In this document: one piece after another, positions 15,048-23,611 of the stretch
Layout: every line of letters starts with the position of its first letter
Position numbering within the stretch: position 1 is the stretch's first letter
NCBI GenBank assembly: GCA_012964825.1
Contig: DTTI01000076.1
Location: 1 to 61,711, forward strand
DNA from: Candidatus Neomarinimicrobiota bacterium
GTDB taxonomy: Bacteria > Fidelibacterota > Marinisomatia > Marinisomatales > S15-B10
Length of the DNA stretch: 61,711 bases
Reading direction: 5' to 3'
Made by a program: the position numbers and the translations under genes
The notes under the pieces: generated by a model
Told to the model about the DNA's origin: nothing
The model's input: only the letters and a program-made list of their open reading frames with translations
The model's database searches: none

Positions 15048-17309
15048 ATGGACGGTGGTCAAATACGCCTTAAGACCTCCCTATATTCCTGTACTTTGTT
15101 TCTCTCAATTCTGGCGGCCCAGAATATTACTGTTGATGGAACCGTAATCAATGGAATTACAGGAGAAGCCATTAGTGGTGTGAATATATTTGTGGCCGAC
15201 AGTGATTTGGGCGTTGTATCAAATACAAACGGCAGTTTTACACTTATAATTCCCGATTCTCTCAGGATGAGGGAAGTTGTCTTTACATATATGGGTTACA
15301 GACGTCAGACCATTCCCTCCACCGAGATAAAGAGACAAACTGTGATCCGACTGGAGCCCACGGTCATACCAATGCAGCAAGTTGGGGTAATCGGAACGGA
15401 GAGAAGTTTGGAGATTCAGAAAGACATTCCCCAGCCCATTTCTGTCATTGAATCTAAAGCCTTTGAACTCAGGGGTTATACAGATGCAGGTGACCTTCTG
15501 CGGACTGACCATACCATTCAGCTGAATGAGAACATCAGTGGAAAAAAGACAGTTAACATACGTGGTGGCAACGCAGATGAGGTAGCCATTCTTTATAACG
15601 GTGTTAGAATGAACAGTGAATTCGATAATATTTTCGATATTGCCCTTGTAGACCTTCAAAATATTGATCACCTGGAAGTGATCCGGGGGAGCAACTCAGT
15701 TCTGTATGGAACGGAAGCATTCTCTGGAATCATTAACATCGTTCCGAAACTGGTTCCTGAAAAGACACTTTCGTTCAGCCAGCACCTCGGCACCTATCAG
15801 TCAGGCAGATGGTCTGCCCACATGGGAAAGAAATTTGACAAATTCAGCTCCGCCTATAACCTAAACCGCGGTGCATTTTTTCGTCAATTTGAAGGAGGAG
15901 ACAGCGGCGAGTCCCTTGAGAATAATTCCGAGCAGCACAATCTAACGTTCACATATCTTTTGGATGAAAACAATCCGAGCAAGCTCGGGAATTTGTTATC
16001 ATCCACACTTTTATTTTCACGCCGGTCGTATAAGGACCACCGTTTAAACGATAGCGTGGAGAACGAGAACATGGTAACGACCATGCGCTATTCAGGCGCC
16101 GTGGGCCCCTTTCCGGCAGTTTCAGCAACAGTAAGTCAGCATCAGATCAGCGAAGACCAAAATCTTACTGCCGAAACCGGGAATTTGGACAGATTTCTTA
16201 AGAGCAGTTCCAACCGGTTTTCATTCAGATCAACGAACACACTTAAACCATTGGAGACCACTTCTGTTTTTCAATTGGAGCAGTCGGACTTGGACTACCG
16301 TGATAACCGTTCTTTTTCTGACATCCAGCAAGTTGGGTTGGAAAGTGCGCTGTTCTCCCGCATGAAAATCGGAGCTGCCGTTGTCACAAAATTTTATTTG
16401 TCGGATAGGGATGAAGGTACCCGATTTTCCGATGTCAGCGTCAGTGTGCGGCGCGATAGAATTATTGACAAACAGGGAGAGGCAGTTCTCAGGGGAGGAG
16501 TTGATAATCCTGAACTGGCTGATTTAGGCCTCTTTGATACAAGGTCATGGGATAACACCATCGTGAAATTTTCCACATCGTTGGCCGGCGGCAGTGAAAA
16601 GTTCGCTTTGCGTTCTTACTTCAATTTTGGTACCAGTTACAAATATCCCACCCTGCTTCAGCAGATCAGCGGCACAATATTAGACGGGACTCCTTCTGCC
16701 TTTTCCGCACTAAACCCTGAGAAGAATCAAAGTTTTGAATTGGGACTTCATTCCTCGAGACTGATCACAGGTTCGGAAACTCTGGATGCTTTCGATATGA
16801 CGGTAAACCTTTTTCGAAACGATTATGAGAACAAAATGCGTATCAGCTATCCCATCGGAATTCCAGTAGCTTTCTATGACAATGTTGATTTTGCCAAGAT
16901 TAGCGGTTATGAAATAAAGGGCACCATTCACCTGCTCAACAGATCAACTTCTGCAGATTTGGCCCTGGCCAGTTACAATATACCGGAAAAGGCCGCCTTC
17001 CCCTTCAAATCAGAAGTTAAGATGACAGCTAATCTGAATGTCGACTATAAGGGCTGGTCACTCCAGGTCCACGCTTTTGGCGAAAGTGAACAGATTGGCT
17101 GGATGCGGCAAGATCTAGGTCACCTCTTTGAAGTGACACTTCCTTCCCACACAAATGTGGATGTCCATTTGACTAAATCAATTCAGCTGAGAAATCTGGA
17201 AGGGTTCGCCAATTTCAGCGGATACAATCTCCGCAATCAAAGTACCATTTTAGAAGGACTTATCCTTCGTGACAGGCGCATCTATTTCTCATTTGGATTC
17301 AAACTGTGA
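15048..17309 (+). CDS. TonB-dependent outer-membrane receptor with CarboxypepD-reg domain
   Basis: 753 residues. A signal-like segment (SLYSCTLFLSILAAQ) is followed by a CarboxypepD-reg-like domain (~28-108: DGTVINGITGEAISGVNIFV, VVFTYMGYRRQTI), a plug (~118-235: KDIPQPISVIESKAFELRG, KTVNIRGGNADEVAILYNGV, VIRGSNSVLYGTEAFSGIINIV) and a 22-strand-type barrel to the end (RRIYFSFGFKL). Such receptors import iron chelates, cobalamin or glycans across the outer membrane with TonB energy. The next gene is a lipoprotein starting one base after its stop, so the pair may form a receptor-plus-surface-lipoprotein system. No SusD-like domain is evident there. The substrate is not identifiable. Confidence 0.92.
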   Translation: MDGGQIRLKTSLYSCTLFLSILAAQNITVDGTVINGITGEAISGVNIFVADSDLGVVSNTNGSFTLIIPDSLRMREVVFTYMGYRRQTIPSTEIKRQTVIRLEPTVIPMQQVGVIGTERSLEIQKDIPQPISVIESKAFELRGYTDAGDLLRTDHTIQLNENISGKKTVNIRGGNADEVAILYNGVRMNSEFDNIFDIALVDLQNIDHLEVIRGSNSVLYGTEAFSGIINIVPKLVPEKTLSFSQHLGTYQSGRWSAHMGKKFDKFSSAYNLNRGAFFRQFEGGDSGESLENNSEQHNLTFTYLLDENNPSKLGNLLSSTLLFSRRSYKDHRLNDSVENENMVTTMRYSGAVGPFPAVSATVSQHQISEDQNLTAETGNLDRFLKSSSNRFSFRSTNTLKPLETTSVFQLEQSDLDYRDNRSFSDIQQVGLESALFSRMKIGAAVVTKFYLSDRDEGTRFSDVSVSVRRDRIIDKQGEAVLRGGVDNPELADLGLFDTRSWDNTIVKFSTSLAGGSEKFALRSYFNFGTSYKYPTLLQQISGTILDGTPSAFSALNPEKNQSFELGLHSSRLITGSETLDAFDMTVNLFRNDYENKMRISYPIGIPVAFYDNVDFAKISGYEIKGTIHLLNRSTSADLALASYNIPEKAAFPFKSEVKMTANLNVDYKGWSLQVHAFGESEQIGWMRQDLGHLFEVTLPSHTNVDVHLTKSIQLRNLEGFANFSGYNLRNQSTILEGLILRDRRIYFSFGFKL

Positions 17310-17310
17310 T

Positions 17311-18147
17311 ATGAAAATCAATTTGACTCCACTTGTGATCACGGTGCTCACTTTGTGTACATGCACCAAGAATCCGTTCAATAATAACGGCTCCGTTTCC
17401 GACCATTACAGTATCAAAGGAAGTGTAGAGCTTGAGGATGGTGAAAATCCTGAAGGGATCTATGTCTGGTTGGAGGAAATAAACATTGGCACCTGGACTG
17501 ACACCACCGGTGAATTCAGCCTCTCCCTCACCCCTGAAGGAAGTTCTGAAGGACAGAATGGCCAGTTCTTTCTTTACGCATACGCGGCGAACTATCAGCA
17601 CGAAAGAACTATTGTCAAGGTCATTGATGGGCAGTTTGTCCCCGGGGAAGGCGGGCTAGATGATAAGGGTGAACTGAGAACACCTCTGACCCTGGGAAAA
17701 CGTCTCCATATCTCCACAGCTGTCATGCCATCTATTCTGGAGCCACCTATCAATCAAACGGTTGAAGTTACTGTTACACTGAACCCTTTGGACCAACTAG
17801 TGACAGTACAATCGAGACGCGCTGTTATAAACAGAATGACGGTCTATACTGGACTACTTATCGTGAACAAGAGCGGGGAAGTGATTCATAAAGAAGATAT
17901 CGAATCTGCTCGCATGGCTGAGGAGCCCATTGGAATCAATGTTAAGACCTGGGTCATATCCCTGGATGCGAGCTCCTCAAGTCTGTCCTCTGGCGAATAC
18001 AGTGTAGTGCCCTATCTGCTTATAGAATCAGATGTGCCGTCTGGTCTGCTGGAATCCATGGGAAAGGAACTACTTGAACTTTCAGCCGACTATCTCCGCT
18101 TCCCAATGAAACGGCAGGACGGCACTATAACAATTACCGGCAGTTAG
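17311..18147 (+). CDS. Lipoprotein with carboxypeptidase-regulatory-like domain
   Basis: 278 residues starting at ATG 17311 right after the receptor stop (17309); a longer in-frame start would overlap the receptor. The signal sequence (KINLTPLVITVLTLCTC) ends in a likely lipobox. Residues ~35-125 resemble a beta-sandwich carboxypeptidase-regulatory-like domain (HYSIKGSVELEDGENPEGIYV, GTWTDTTGEFSLSL). The remaining ~150 residues are beta-rich and not recognised. Coupling to the TonB-dependent receptor suggests it works at the outer membrane with that receptor, perhaps in substrate capture. The function is inferred from position only. It converges with the DHH gene 5 bp away. Confidence 0.75.
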   Translation: MKINLTPLVITVLTLCTCTKNPFNNNGSVSDHYSIKGSVELEDGENPEGIYVWLEEINIGTWTDTTGEFSLSLTPEGSSEGQNGQFFLYAYAANYQHERTIVKVIDGQFVPGEGGLDDKGELRTPLTLGKRLHISTAVMPSILEPPINQTVEVTVTLNPLDQLVTVQSRRAVINRMTVYTGLLIVNKSGEVIHKEDIESARMAEEPIGINVKTWVISLDASSSSLSSGEYSVVPYLLIESDVPSGLLESMGKELLELSADYLRFPMKRQDGTITITGS

Positions 18148-18152
18148 CCACC

Positions 18153-19067
18153 CTACTCTTTACACGCCTCTATAATCCCCTGTAAAACACCTTCACTGTC
18201 TTCCAGGTTAGGCTGGCAGGTAGCAGCGCCTTTGTGGCCTCCTCCTCCGTAAGACTTGCACAACTCACCGGAGTCAACATTGGAAGTCCTGTTAAAGATA
18301 GAGTGCGCCACAGAAATAGTGTCAAACTCACCCTTTTTCCCATCCGCTATGCGGACTGAGATGTTGCCATCTGACAACTCCGGGAGAGTGTAGATGAGGA
18401 ACCGGTTTGCCGGAGGAACATCCATTCCACGCACATCCGTCATAATGACATTTCCCTCCATGCGCGAATTGGCGCTGTAGAATTCACTGGCAATATTATG
18501 CATATCGTTGTAGCGATCAATCCTCTCAGCAGTATCCTGCATAGCGAGAATCTCCTCCACCGAATGCTTGGTCAGGAGTTCAGGCACGCTTGACACCCAT
18601 TGGAAGTTGCTGATGTTCATGTCCCGCTGAAGACCAAGCCCCGTTCTAGGATCCAGAAGTAATCCGAGCAGAATGGTCCCTTGGGGATTGGCCACCTGCT
18701 CCAGTGTCAGGTCGGCGCTATCCACCAGATCCGTTTCGTGGACCAAACCTTCATACTTCTTCAGTTCGGGATAATCCTCAATAAAGTACTTGTAGACCAG
18801 ATTCGCTGCACTAGGCGCCACATCCACTAGCCCTGTGAAATCCGTAGGCATATCTGGACGGCTTATTTCACTTGAGTGATGATCAAACCACATGTGGCAG
18901 CTAGGATGGTACGGCAGGTTACAAATAATATCCTCACTAGTGATGTCTACTTTCCCCTCCTGCATATCTTTGGGATGGGCCTGTTCCAAAGTATCGCAAA
19001 GGCCCACATCCATCAAAATGGCGGCGCAGACAGAGCCGTCCAGATCACCTCTGTAGATTACTCTCAT
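18153..19067 (-). CDS. DHH/DHHA1-family phosphoesterase
   Basis: 304 residues. The N-terminal DHH domain shows GDLDGSVCAAILMD (metal-binding Asp residues) and the signature WFDHHSSE; the C-terminal DHHA1 domain has SYGGGGHKGAATC, which binds substrate. Family members hydrolyse short RNA oligonucleotides, pAp, cyclic dinucleotide products or polyphosphate; sequence alone does not decide which. No CBS or RRY domain is present and the length fits a stand-alone cytosolic enzyme. ATG 19067 is divergent from the GcvT-like gene, so the ~47-bp spacer holds both promoters. Confidence 0.85.
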   Translation of the reverse strand: MRVIYRGDLDGSVCAAILMDVGLCDTLEQAHPKDMQEGKVDITSEDIICNLPYHPSCHMWFDHHSSEISRPDMPTDFTGLVDVAPSAANLVYKYFIEDYPELKKYEGLVHETDLVDSADLTLEQVANPQGTILLGLLLDPRTGLGLQRDMNISNFQWVSSVPELLTKHSVEEILAMQDTAERIDRYNDMHNIASEFYSANSRMEGNVIMTDVRGMDVPPANRFLIYTLPELSDGNISVRIADGKKGEFDTISVAHSIFNRTSNVDSGELCKSYGGGGHKGAATCQPNLEDSEGVLQGIIEACKE

Positions 19068-19114
19068 TGTTTCGACTCCTTAAAACTTAAATGAATGTAC
19101 AAAGAGGAGAAATT

Positions 19115-20431
19115 ATGTTCCATATTAATTCAACTACCACGAAGTCCTCTTTGCTAATCGGTATTCCAACTGGTAGATTTTCAGGCCAATTATTGCCTAT
19201 GAGCATCTCCGTCCAGACTCAATTCAGTGGCGCAACCTCACTGAAACTGACGCCCCTTCACGAACGTACTTCCGTTCTCAATCAGTCCCAGGAGTGGCGT
19301 CGATGGTCGGGGTATCTCTCCGCTACTTCCTATGACCTCACCCACGATGTGGAATATTTCGCAGTGCGGACAAAAGCGGCTCTTTTGGATGTTACACCCC
19401 TACATAAATATATAATTGTAGGTCCCGATGCGGAGCGGTTACTTGACCGTCTGGTGACCAGGAACATTCACTTATGCAAAGTTCATCAGGTGATGTACAC
19501 ACCATGGTGCGATGATGACGGCAAGCAGATTGATGACGGCACGGTCCAGAGGCTTGAAGAGAACCATTTTCGCCTTACCAGTGCTGAACCAAACATTGAA
19601 TGGCTCACACACAACGCCGCTGGCATGGATGTTGACATCTCGGAAGATTCCGAATCCACCATCGCTTTGGCCCTTCAGGGACCCAATTCCCGGGTTATAC
19701 TGAATAATATTGTAAATGAAAATATTGATGCACTCAAGTTCTTCTGGCTCTCGAACTGCAAAGTCGGCGACATGTCCGTAATGATCTCCAGAACAGGTTA
19801 TACAGGCGATCTAGGCTATGAACTGTGGACGCCAAATGAGAATGCTCTAAAGCTTTGGGATCGCCTTATGCAAGCTGGCGCACCCTATGGTATTACACCT
19901 ACGGGACTTCACGCTTTAGATATGGTACGCATCGAAGCTTCCCTGATCCTGCTGGACATTGACTATATCTCGGCTCAGCACGCTATTATCGATTTGAGAA
20001 AATCGTCACCATTTGAGCTTGGCTTGGGTTGGACAGTAAAGCTGAAAAAGAAAGATTTCATCGGCAGAAAGGCGCTCCTGAAGGAGCATGAACGGAGTCC
20101 GGAGTGGCAATTAAAGGGAATCGAGATCGAATGGGAACCACTGGAGAAACTTTACCGGAAAGTGGGGCTCCCTCCTCAGCTCCCGGGCATGGCGTGGCGG
20201 ACCTCCACCCCCATCTACAGCGGCAATAAACAGGTGGGCTACGCCACCAGCGGATGCTGGTCGCCCATCCTGAAAAAGTATATCGCTCTTTGTCATTTGA
20301 TGTCAGATTACGCTCGGGAAGGGACACTCCTTCAGTTTGAAGTGAAAGTTGAGCACTTCCGAAAAACAACACCAGCCAGGGTGGTGAAAACACCCTTCTT
20401 CGACCCAGAAAGGAAACGGTCATGTCCGTGA
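19115..20431 (+). CDS. GcvT/aminomethyltransferase-family tetrahydrofolate-dependent protein
   Basis: About 438 residues from ATG 19115, which has AGAGGAG just upstream; starts at 19091 or 19199 are possible but less well supported. It contains the GcvT fold: TPLHERTSVLNQSQEW, AVRTKAALLDVTPLHKYIIV, ISRTGYTGDLGYELW and GLHALDMVRIEASLILLDID, then a C-terminal barrel domain. Relatives move one-carbon units from glycine, dimethylglycine, sarcosine or DMSP to tetrahydrofolate. It overlaps by 10 nt the first of two FAD oxidoreductases, so a demethylase-type pathway (flavoenzyme plus folate acceptor) is a reasonable inference. No GcvH or GcvP is nearby, which argues against the normal glycine cleavage role. 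The methyl donor is unknown. Confidence 0.85.
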   Translation: MFHINSTTTKSSLLIGIPTGRFSGQLLPMSISVQTQFSGATSLKLTPLHERTSVLNQSQEWRRWSGYLSATSYDLTHDVEYFAVRTKAALLDVTPLHKYIIVGPDAERLLDRLVTRNIHLCKVHQVMYTPWCDDDGKQIDDGTVQRLEENHFRLTSAEPNIEWLTHNAAGMDVDISEDSESTIALALQGPNSRVILNNIVNENIDALKFFWLSNCKVGDMSVMISRTGYTGDLGYELWTPNENALKLWDRLMQAGAPYGITPTGLHALDMVRIEASLILLDIDYISAQHAIIDLRKSSPFELGLGWTVKLKKKDFIGRKALLKEHERSPEWQLKGIEIEWEPLEKLYRKVGLPPQLPGMAWRTSTPIYSGNKQVGYATSGCWSPILKKYIALCHLMSDYAREGTLLQFEVKVEHFRKTTPARVVKTPFFDPERKRSCP

Positions 20432-22005
20432 ACCGGAAGTATGACGCCATTGTCGTTGGCGGAGGCCACAACGGTCTCACCGCCGCGGCTTATCTTGCCC
20501 GGGGCGGTAAGAAAGTCCTTGTGCTGGAACGGCGTCATGTCTTGGGCGGTGCTGCCGTTACCGAGGAAATCTTCCCAGGTTTCAAGTTTTCCGTCTGCTC
20601 TTATGTGGTCAGCCTTCTCAAACCTGACATCATTCGGGAACTTCAACTTCCCAAGTTCGGACTTGAAATGGTACCATTGGAGAGCACATTTACACCCCTT
20701 GAGGATGACTACCTTATTCGGTGGGCCGACCACGATCTCACCCGTCGGGAGCTCTATCGCCACTCTCCCAACGATGCCGAGGCCTATGACAGGTTCGGAC
20801 AGACCATGAGCCAGATAGGTCTCTCAGTCCGCCCCATCCTCCAGACCATAGCCCCTGACCCTACCAAACTGGGCTGGTCAGGCGCATCCACCCTTCTGGA
20901 CCTTGGTAAGCATTTCCGCTCCCTGGGCCAGGAAAAATTTGAGCAGCTGGCAAAACTGATGACCATGAGTTCCGCCGATTTTCTGGATGAATGGTTTGAG
21001 TTTGAACCGTTGAAGGCCACCATGTCTGCCAGCGGAATCATCGGCACCTTTATGGGACCAAAGTCTCCGGGCTCCGCTTACGTTATGCTTCACCACTACA
21101 TGGGTGACATTGATGGCGTCTTCCGTGCGTGGGGATTCCAGCGGGGAGGTACCGGTGCCGTCAGTATGGCCATTGCCCAGTCAGCCGAACACTTCGGTGC
21201 AGATATCATGACGGAAGCACCTGTAAGTCAAATCGTGGTTAAGAACGGCCGTGCTGTGGGCGTAGCCCTCGAAAACGGCCATGAGTTTGAGGCAAATGTG
21301 GTTGTGTCGGGTCTCGATCCGAAACTGACATTCCTTAACCTTGTGGCGTCAAATGACCTCCCTGACGATTTCGTCCGGTCTATTCAAAATTTCAGAATTC
21401 AAGGCTCCTCCGGTAAAGTAAACCTGGCGCTAGATGGGCTACCCGATTTCACCTGTCTCCCCGGAAACGGGCCTCACCTGAATGGTGCCATCTCCATTTC
21501 ACCTGATTACGATTATATCGAAAAAGCCTTTGATGATGCCAAACAAGGGAACTTTTCGCGCCGGCCTTACATCGATATTGTTTTGCCTTCCGTCCTCGAT
21601 CCTGATATGGCTCCACCGGGCAAACATGTCATGTCTTGTTTTGTACAATACGCCCCTTACAACATTAATGGCGGCTGGGATGACCAGAAGCGGGAAGCCT
21701 TCGGGGATGCTGTGGTAGATGCATTAGCCAGATTTGCCCCCAACATCAAGGACATTATCCTTCATCGACAGGTACTGACACCGTGGGATCTGGAAAAGAC
21801 AATTGGCCTGACAGAAGGAAACATATTCCACGGCGAACTGGCTCTGCATCAGCTGTTCTTTTTCCGTCCCGTGGTGAAATGGGCTGACTACAGAACACCA
21901 GTGCAAAACCTTTACCAGTGCGGTTCTGGCACTCATCCCGGTGGCGGCATCACAGGCGCCCCCGGCGAGATGGCGGCTAAAAAAATCCTGAAGGAGTGGC
22001 GTTGA
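20422..22005 (+). CDS. FAD-dependent oxidoreductase, phytoene desaturase/PYROXD2-like (copy 1)
   Basis: 527 residues with an N-terminal Rossmann FAD motif (AIVVGGGHNGLTAAAYL ... VLVLERR) and the C-terminal FAD-binding motif YQCGSGTHPGGGITGAPGEM. Overall layout and length match the phytoene dehydrogenase/PYROXD2 superfamily of amine- or hydrocarbon-oxidising flavoproteins. It is the middle gene of a coupled triplet: 10-nt overlap with the GcvT-like gene and 4-nt overlap with a second copy. The two copies share the architecture along their full lengths (both have LLDEWFE/FLDEWFEFEPL and HQKVLTP/HRQVLTP motifs), so they arose by tandem duplication and may form a heterodimer. A carotenoid role is unlikely because no other carotenoid gene is present. 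Confidence 0.85.
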   Translation: MSVNRKYDAIVVGGGHNGLTAAAYLARGGKKVLVLERRHVLGGAAVTEEIFPGFKFSVCSYVVSLLKPDIIRELQLPKFGLEMVPLESTFTPLEDDYLIRWADHDLTRRELYRHSPNDAEAYDRFGQTMSQIGLSVRPILQTIAPDPTKLGWSGASTLLDLGKHFRSLGQEKFEQLAKLMTMSSADFLDEWFEFEPLKATMSASGIIGTFMGPKSPGSAYVMLHHYMGDIDGVFRAWGFQRGGTGAVSMAIAQSAEHFGADIMTEAPVSQIVVKNGRAVGVALENGHEFEANVVVSGLDPKLTFLNLVASNDLPDDFVRSIQNFRIQGSSGKVNLALDGLPDFTCLPGNGPHLNGAISISPDYDYIEKAFDDAKQGNFSRRPYIDIVLPSVLDPDMAPPGKHVMSCFVQYAPYNINGGWDDQKREAFGDAVVDALARFAPNIKDIILHRQVLTPWDLEKTIGLTEGNIFHGELALHQLFFFRPVVKWADYRTPVQNLYQCGSGTHPGGGITGAPGEMAAKKILKEWR

Positions 22006-23579
22006 AACGGTACGACGCAATAGTTGTGGGTGGAGGTGTGAACGGCCTCACTACCGCTGCCTATCTGGGCAAGAGCAATCGAAAAGTCCTTCTGCTGGAA
22101 AAAAATGAAACTGTGGCAGGGCTGGCATCAACGGAAGAATTCGTACCCGGATTTAAATGCAATACAGTTATGGATTCTGTGCCATGGATTAATGACCAAG
22201 TTGTCTTCGAGCTCGATCTTGAAAACCACGGCTTCAGGTTTGCTTCACCGAATACCGGTGTTATCACTCCTGATGGTAACGGAAAAAACCTGACAATTAC
22301 ATCAGACCCATATGAGACATCCAGATCCATTGCTCAATTCTCTCAATCCGATGCAGAAAAATGGCCCGCATTCTGCAACAAGATCGCCATGCTTACCGAT
22401 TTCCTGGAACCCCTCTACGGTATGATGCCCCTGCCTATTCCTGAGCTGGATCTCTCCAATCTACTATCCATGAAGCCCATGTTGGCACCGTACCGCAAGC
22501 ATGGCCGGAAGGCGCTGGTGGAGCTTCTCAGGACCTTGCCTATGAGTATGCTGGAACTACTGGATGAATGGTTTGAGTCAGAACCTCTCAGGGGTACTAT
22601 GGCAGCAGTTGGCATCCGGCACCTGAATCAGGGGCCCATGGCCGCGGGGACAGCTTTCGTCTTTCTCCACAACCACATAGGGACCGGAGGATCCGTCCGG
22701 TCAGTAAATTTCATTGATGGAGGTACGAAACAACTGGCTGCGGCACTTGAGTCATCCGCTACAAGTGTTGGCGTTGAGATGCTCATTGGATCTGAAGCAA
22801 AAAGCATCTCCGTGAACGACGGCGCCGCTCTCGGTGTCACCTTGGTAAACGGTGAGGAAGTTGAATCAGATTGTGTCGTCTCTGCCCTCGATCCAAAGAC
22901 AACCTTTCAAGGACTTGTAGGCAACGACCGGCTGTCACCTCAGTTCTCCCGGCGGATCAAAAATATTAAAATGCGCGGTGCCACGGCGCGGGTTCATTTT
23001 GCCCTGAAAGAATTGCCGAATTTTGTTGGCCTCCATAAGGAATCACTGAAAGGCATAGTATCGGTCAGTCCGTCACTCAGTTATATCGAAAAAGCATCGG
23101 ACGCTTCCAAATACGGCCGTATCTCTGAGGAGCCGTGGATGGAGTTCACCGTCCCTTCCCTCAGGGAAAAGTCGTTCGCTCCGGCCGGAAAGCATGTTCT
23201 CTCCGCCACTGTACAGTACGCGCCGTACCACCTTCGCGGCACGGACTGGCAATCGGCCCGCCATGAACTGGGTAGCCGAGTTACTGACGTCCTGGAGAAA
23301 TACGCTCCCGGCTTCCGTAGCCTCATTGAGCACCAGAAAGTACTGACTCCCGCAGATCTGGAGAGCAAATATGGACTGACGGAGGGAAACCTAAACCAGG
23401 GCGAAATGATGCTGGACCAGTTCTTCTTTATGCGGCCAACTATCGACAGCGCACAATATTCCACCCCCATTGGAAACCTGTTTCTATGCGGAGCAGCAAC
23501 TCATCCCGGCGGAGGTCTCCACTGTACTAACGGTCATAATGCTGCAAATGAGATTATTAAACATTTGCAATCCGTCTGA
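22002..23579 (+). CDS. FAD-dependent oxidoreductase, phytoene desaturase/PYROXD2-like (copy 2)
   Basis: 525 residues. It has the FAD motif AIVVGGGVNGLTTAAYL near the start and FLCGAATHPGGGLHCTNGHN near the end. Start choice: AAGGAG at 21990-21995 fits TTG 22002 (TTGA overlap with the stop of copy 1) better than GTG 21996, which would touch the ribosome site. It is a diverged tandem paralogue of the previous gene with the same length and motif order; differences are spread evenly, so the duplication is not recent. It is the last gene of the GcvT/flavoenzyme operon and converges with the DPP-IV gene at 23612. The substrate is unknown. Confidence 0.85.
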   Translation: MKRYDAIVVGGGVNGLTTAAYLGKSNRKVLLLEKNETVAGLASTEEFVPGFKCNTVMDSVPWINDQVVFELDLENHGFRFASPNTGVITPDGNGKNLTITSDPYETSRSIAQFSQSDAEKWPAFCNKIAMLTDFLEPLYGMMPLPIPELDLSNLLSMKPMLAPYRKHGRKALVELLRTLPMSMLELLDEWFESEPLRGTMAAVGIRHLNQGPMAAGTAFVFLHNHIGTGGSVRSVNFIDGGTKQLAAALESSATSVGVEMLIGSEAKSISVNDGAALGVTLVNGEEVESDCVVSALDPKTTFQGLVGNDRLSPQFSRRIKNIKMRGATARVHFALKELPNFVGLHKESLKGIVSVSPSLSYIEKASDASKYGRISEEPWMEFTVPSLREKSFAPAGKHVLSATVQYAPYHLRGTDWQSARHELGSRVTDVLEKYAPGFRSLIEHQKVLTPADLESKYGLTEGNLNQGEMMLDQFFFMRPTIDSAQYSTPIGNLFLCGAATHPGGGLHCTNGHNAANEIIKHLQSV

Positions 23580-23611
23580 TCACCCCCATCTGAAAAAAAT
23601 AAAAAGCTCGA

